In this document: positions 32,967-34,256 of the stretch, in pieces
Layout: every line of letters starts with the position of its first letter
Numbering within the stretch: the first letter of the stretch is position 1
Assembly (NCBI GenBank): GCA_021785265.1
Contig: JAJYFY010000008.1
Span: forward strand, 1-34,256
Reading direction: 5' to 3'
Source: Pseudomonadota bacterium
GTDB taxonomy: Bacteria; Pseudomonadota; Gammaproteobacteria; JAKAQQ01
Length of the DNA stretch: 34,256 nt
Notes under the pieces: model-generated
Databases searched by the model: none
What the model was told of the DNA's origin: nothing
What the model saw: only the letters and a program-made list of their open reading frames with translations
Position numbers and translations under genes: made by a program

Positions 32967-34060
32967 GCCTTCGGGCCGGTATCGTGGGACTCCCCAACGT
33001 CGGCAAGTCGACGCTCTATAACGCACTCACCCACGCCGGGGTCGCCGCCGCCAACTATCCCTTCTGCACCATCGATCCCAATATCGGCATCATCCCCGTA
33101 CCCGATCCCCGTCTCGATGCGTTGGCGGCCCTTGTCCATCCGGAACGGATCATCCCCGCCACCGTTGAATGTGTCGACATCGCGGGGCTCGTCGCCGGGG
33201 CCTCCCGGGGCGAGGGGCTCGGCAACCAGTTTCTTGCCCATATCCGCGAAACCGATGCCATCATCGAGGTCATCCGCTGCTTCGAATCTGAAACCGTGAT
33301 TCATGTGGCCGGCAAGGTCGATCCGCTATCGGATATCGCCGTCATTGAGACCGAACTCGCCCTGGCGGATCTCGCGACCATCGAGCGGGCTTTGGCCCGT
33401 GCCCAGTCCCAGGCCAAATCCGGAAACCGTGAAGCGCAGGAACGGGCCGCACTCTTCGAACGCGTCCGGAAGCGTCTCGACGAAGGGGACTGGGTCCGAA
33501 CGCTCGACCTCAGTGAAGTCGAACAGCGAGAAGTCCGATCCCTCCAGCTGCTCACCCACAAACCGGTGCTTTATCTGGCCAATGTCGGTGACGATCGGAC
33601 GCGACCCCAGGTCCGCACCTGGATGGAAATTCTCGAAAACTACACCCGCACCCAGGGTAGCCGGCTCGTCGCCATCTCCACACAAATCGAAAATGAGCTG
33701 GCCGAACTGGCTCCTGACGAACAGCAGACGTTCCTGGCTGAACTGGGTTATGACGAGCCGGGACTCAACCGCCTGATACGCGCAATTTACGAACTGCTGG
33801 GCCTCGAAACCATCTTCACGGCCGGACCGAAGGAGGTCCGTGCCTGGACCGTCCCGCGGGGAACCCCGGCACCCCAGGCAGCCGGAGTGATCCATTCGGA
33901 TTTCGAGCGGGGATTCATCTCGGCCGAGGTGGTCGCCTACGAGGATTTCCTGTCCTCGGGCAGTGAATCCGCGGCGCGAGCGGTCGGTAAACTCCGCCTC
34001 GAAGGCCGGGATTACATCGTCCGGGATGGCGATGTCGTCCATTTCCGCTTCAATGTCTGA
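32963..34060 (+). CDS. ychF: Redox-regulated ribosome-binding ATPase YchF (Obg/OLA1 family)
   Basis: TRAFAC-class ATPase associated with ribosomes and stress responses. The 365 residues begin MSLRAGIVGLPNVGKSTLYN (P-loop GLPNVGKS), followed by DIAGLVAGASRGEGLGNQFL, and end with the TGS-type domain (RAWTVPRGTPAPQAAGVIHSDFERGFI and the final DGDVVHFRFNV). The ATG at 32963 overlaps the pth stop (ATGA); longer in-frame starts lie inside pth. The order pth-ychF is conserved in many bacteria. Confidence 0.97.
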   Translation: MSLRAGIVGLPNVGKSTLYNALTHAGVAAANYPFCTIDPNIGIIPVPDPRLDALAALVHPERIIPATVECVDIAGLVAGASRGEGLGNQFLAHIRETDAIIEVIRCFESETVIHVAGKVDPLSDIAVIETELALADLATIERALARAQSQAKSGNREAQERAALFERVRKRLDEGDWVRTLDLSEVEQREVRSLQLLTHKPVLYLANVGDDRTRPQVRTWMEILENYTRTQGSRLVAISTQIENELAELAPDEQQTFLAELGYDEPGLNRLIRAIYELLGLETIFTAGPKEVRAWTVPRGTPAPQAAGVIHSDFERGFISAEVVAYEDFLSSGSESAARAVGKLRLEGRDYIVRDGDVVHFRFNV

Positions 34061-34076
34061 GAAGACACCGGTTTCC

Positions 34077-34106
34077 TTGACGTTCAGCACCGTTTCCCGG
34101 GACAAT
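34077..34106 (+). promoter_or_regulatory. Promoter of tRNA-Met
   Basis: TTGACG (34077-34082) and GACAAT (34101-34106) are separated by 18 bp and lie so that transcription would begin around 34112, some 12 bases before the tRNA. The -35 matches 5/6 and the -10 matches 4/6 of consensus. Confidence 0.5.
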
Positions 34107-34123
34107 GGTGCGATCCCGATACA

Positions 34124-34200
34124 GGCTACGTAGCTCAGCCGGTTAGAGCGCGGCACTCATAATGCTGAGGTCGGTGGTTCGAGTCCACCCGTAGCCACCA
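34124..34200 (+). tRNA. tRNA-Met (elongator, anticodon CAT)
   Basis: A 77-base cloverleaf: acceptor GGCTACG with CGTAGCC, D arm GCTC...GAGC, anticodon stem CGGCA-CTCATAA-TGCTG (anticodon CAT), T arm GGTGG-TTCGAGT-CCACC, discriminator A and encoded CCA. The G1-C72 pair excludes the initiator tRNA, and the body is very close to E. coli elongator tRNA-Met, not to the tRNA-Ile2 that shares the anticodon. Confidence 0.96.
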
Positions 34201-34256
34201 TTGTTATCAATGAGTTGGGGGGTTGAGTTCGGTTTTTTCCCGCCGTTTCTCTTGCT

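Noticed and set aside
34124-34256. tRNA-Met 3' end as an integration site for a genomic island
   Set aside because: No integrase and no repeat of the tRNA end are visible in the 56 bases that remain; only a T-run without a hairpin is seen.

Overview
The window is a stretch of GC-rich chromosome. It almost certainly comes from a gammaproteobacterium or close relative. The conserved order yebC-ruvC-ruvA-ruvB-ybgC-tolQ-tolR-tolA-tolB-(pal)-cpoB-queE-queC, the block tRNA-Gln-prs-rplY-pth-ychF, and the minor-pilin set fimT-pilV-pilW-pilX-pilY1-pilE are all typical of that class. The copper-protein cluster and a second cupredoxin suggest exposure to copper or a metal-rich habitat, but genus and lifestyle cannot be fixed from this sequence. 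I see no insertion sequence, integrase, prophage or CRISPR array.

Region 1 (1-11429, minus strand). From right to left it holds an orphan phosphate-transport ATPase gene (pstB), an AT-rich gap, a Bax-like peptidoglycan hydrolase, a YfaZ-like outer-membrane protein, yebC, ruvCAB, ybgC, tolQRAB, cpoB, queE and the start of queC, which runs off the left edge. From yebC to queC nearly every junction is a 4-base ATGA or GTGA overlap, so this looks like one translationally coupled operon. The pal gene expected between tolB and cpoB is absent, and the CpoB signal peptide carries a lipobox.

Region 2 (11701-18586, plus strand) is a complete minor-pilin operon. It contains fimT/gspH-like, pilV, pilW, pilX and pilY1 genes, an 88-residue secreted protein of unknown function, and a pilE-type pilin. 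Together these would build and prime type IV pili, with PilY1 as tip adhesin or assembly factor. gshA (glutathione synthesis) and a small conserved-looking hypothetical gene follow on the same strand.

Region 3 (20876-27482, minus strand) holds a copper module: a small CPxC protein, a predicted outer-membrane channel-like protein, CopC, and a CopD membrane protein fused to a blue-copper domain. Upstream of it lies a 1068-residue secreted sortilin/BNR-type beta-propeller protein.

Region 4 (27613-34256) holds a GT4 glycosyltransferase (+), a secreted cupredoxin with an enlarged ligand loop (-), a glutathione-S-transferase-like protein (+), and then the translation block tRNA-Gln, prs, rplY, pth, ychF and tRNA-Met (+). 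A perfect 11-bp inverted repeat sits at the 5' end of pth.
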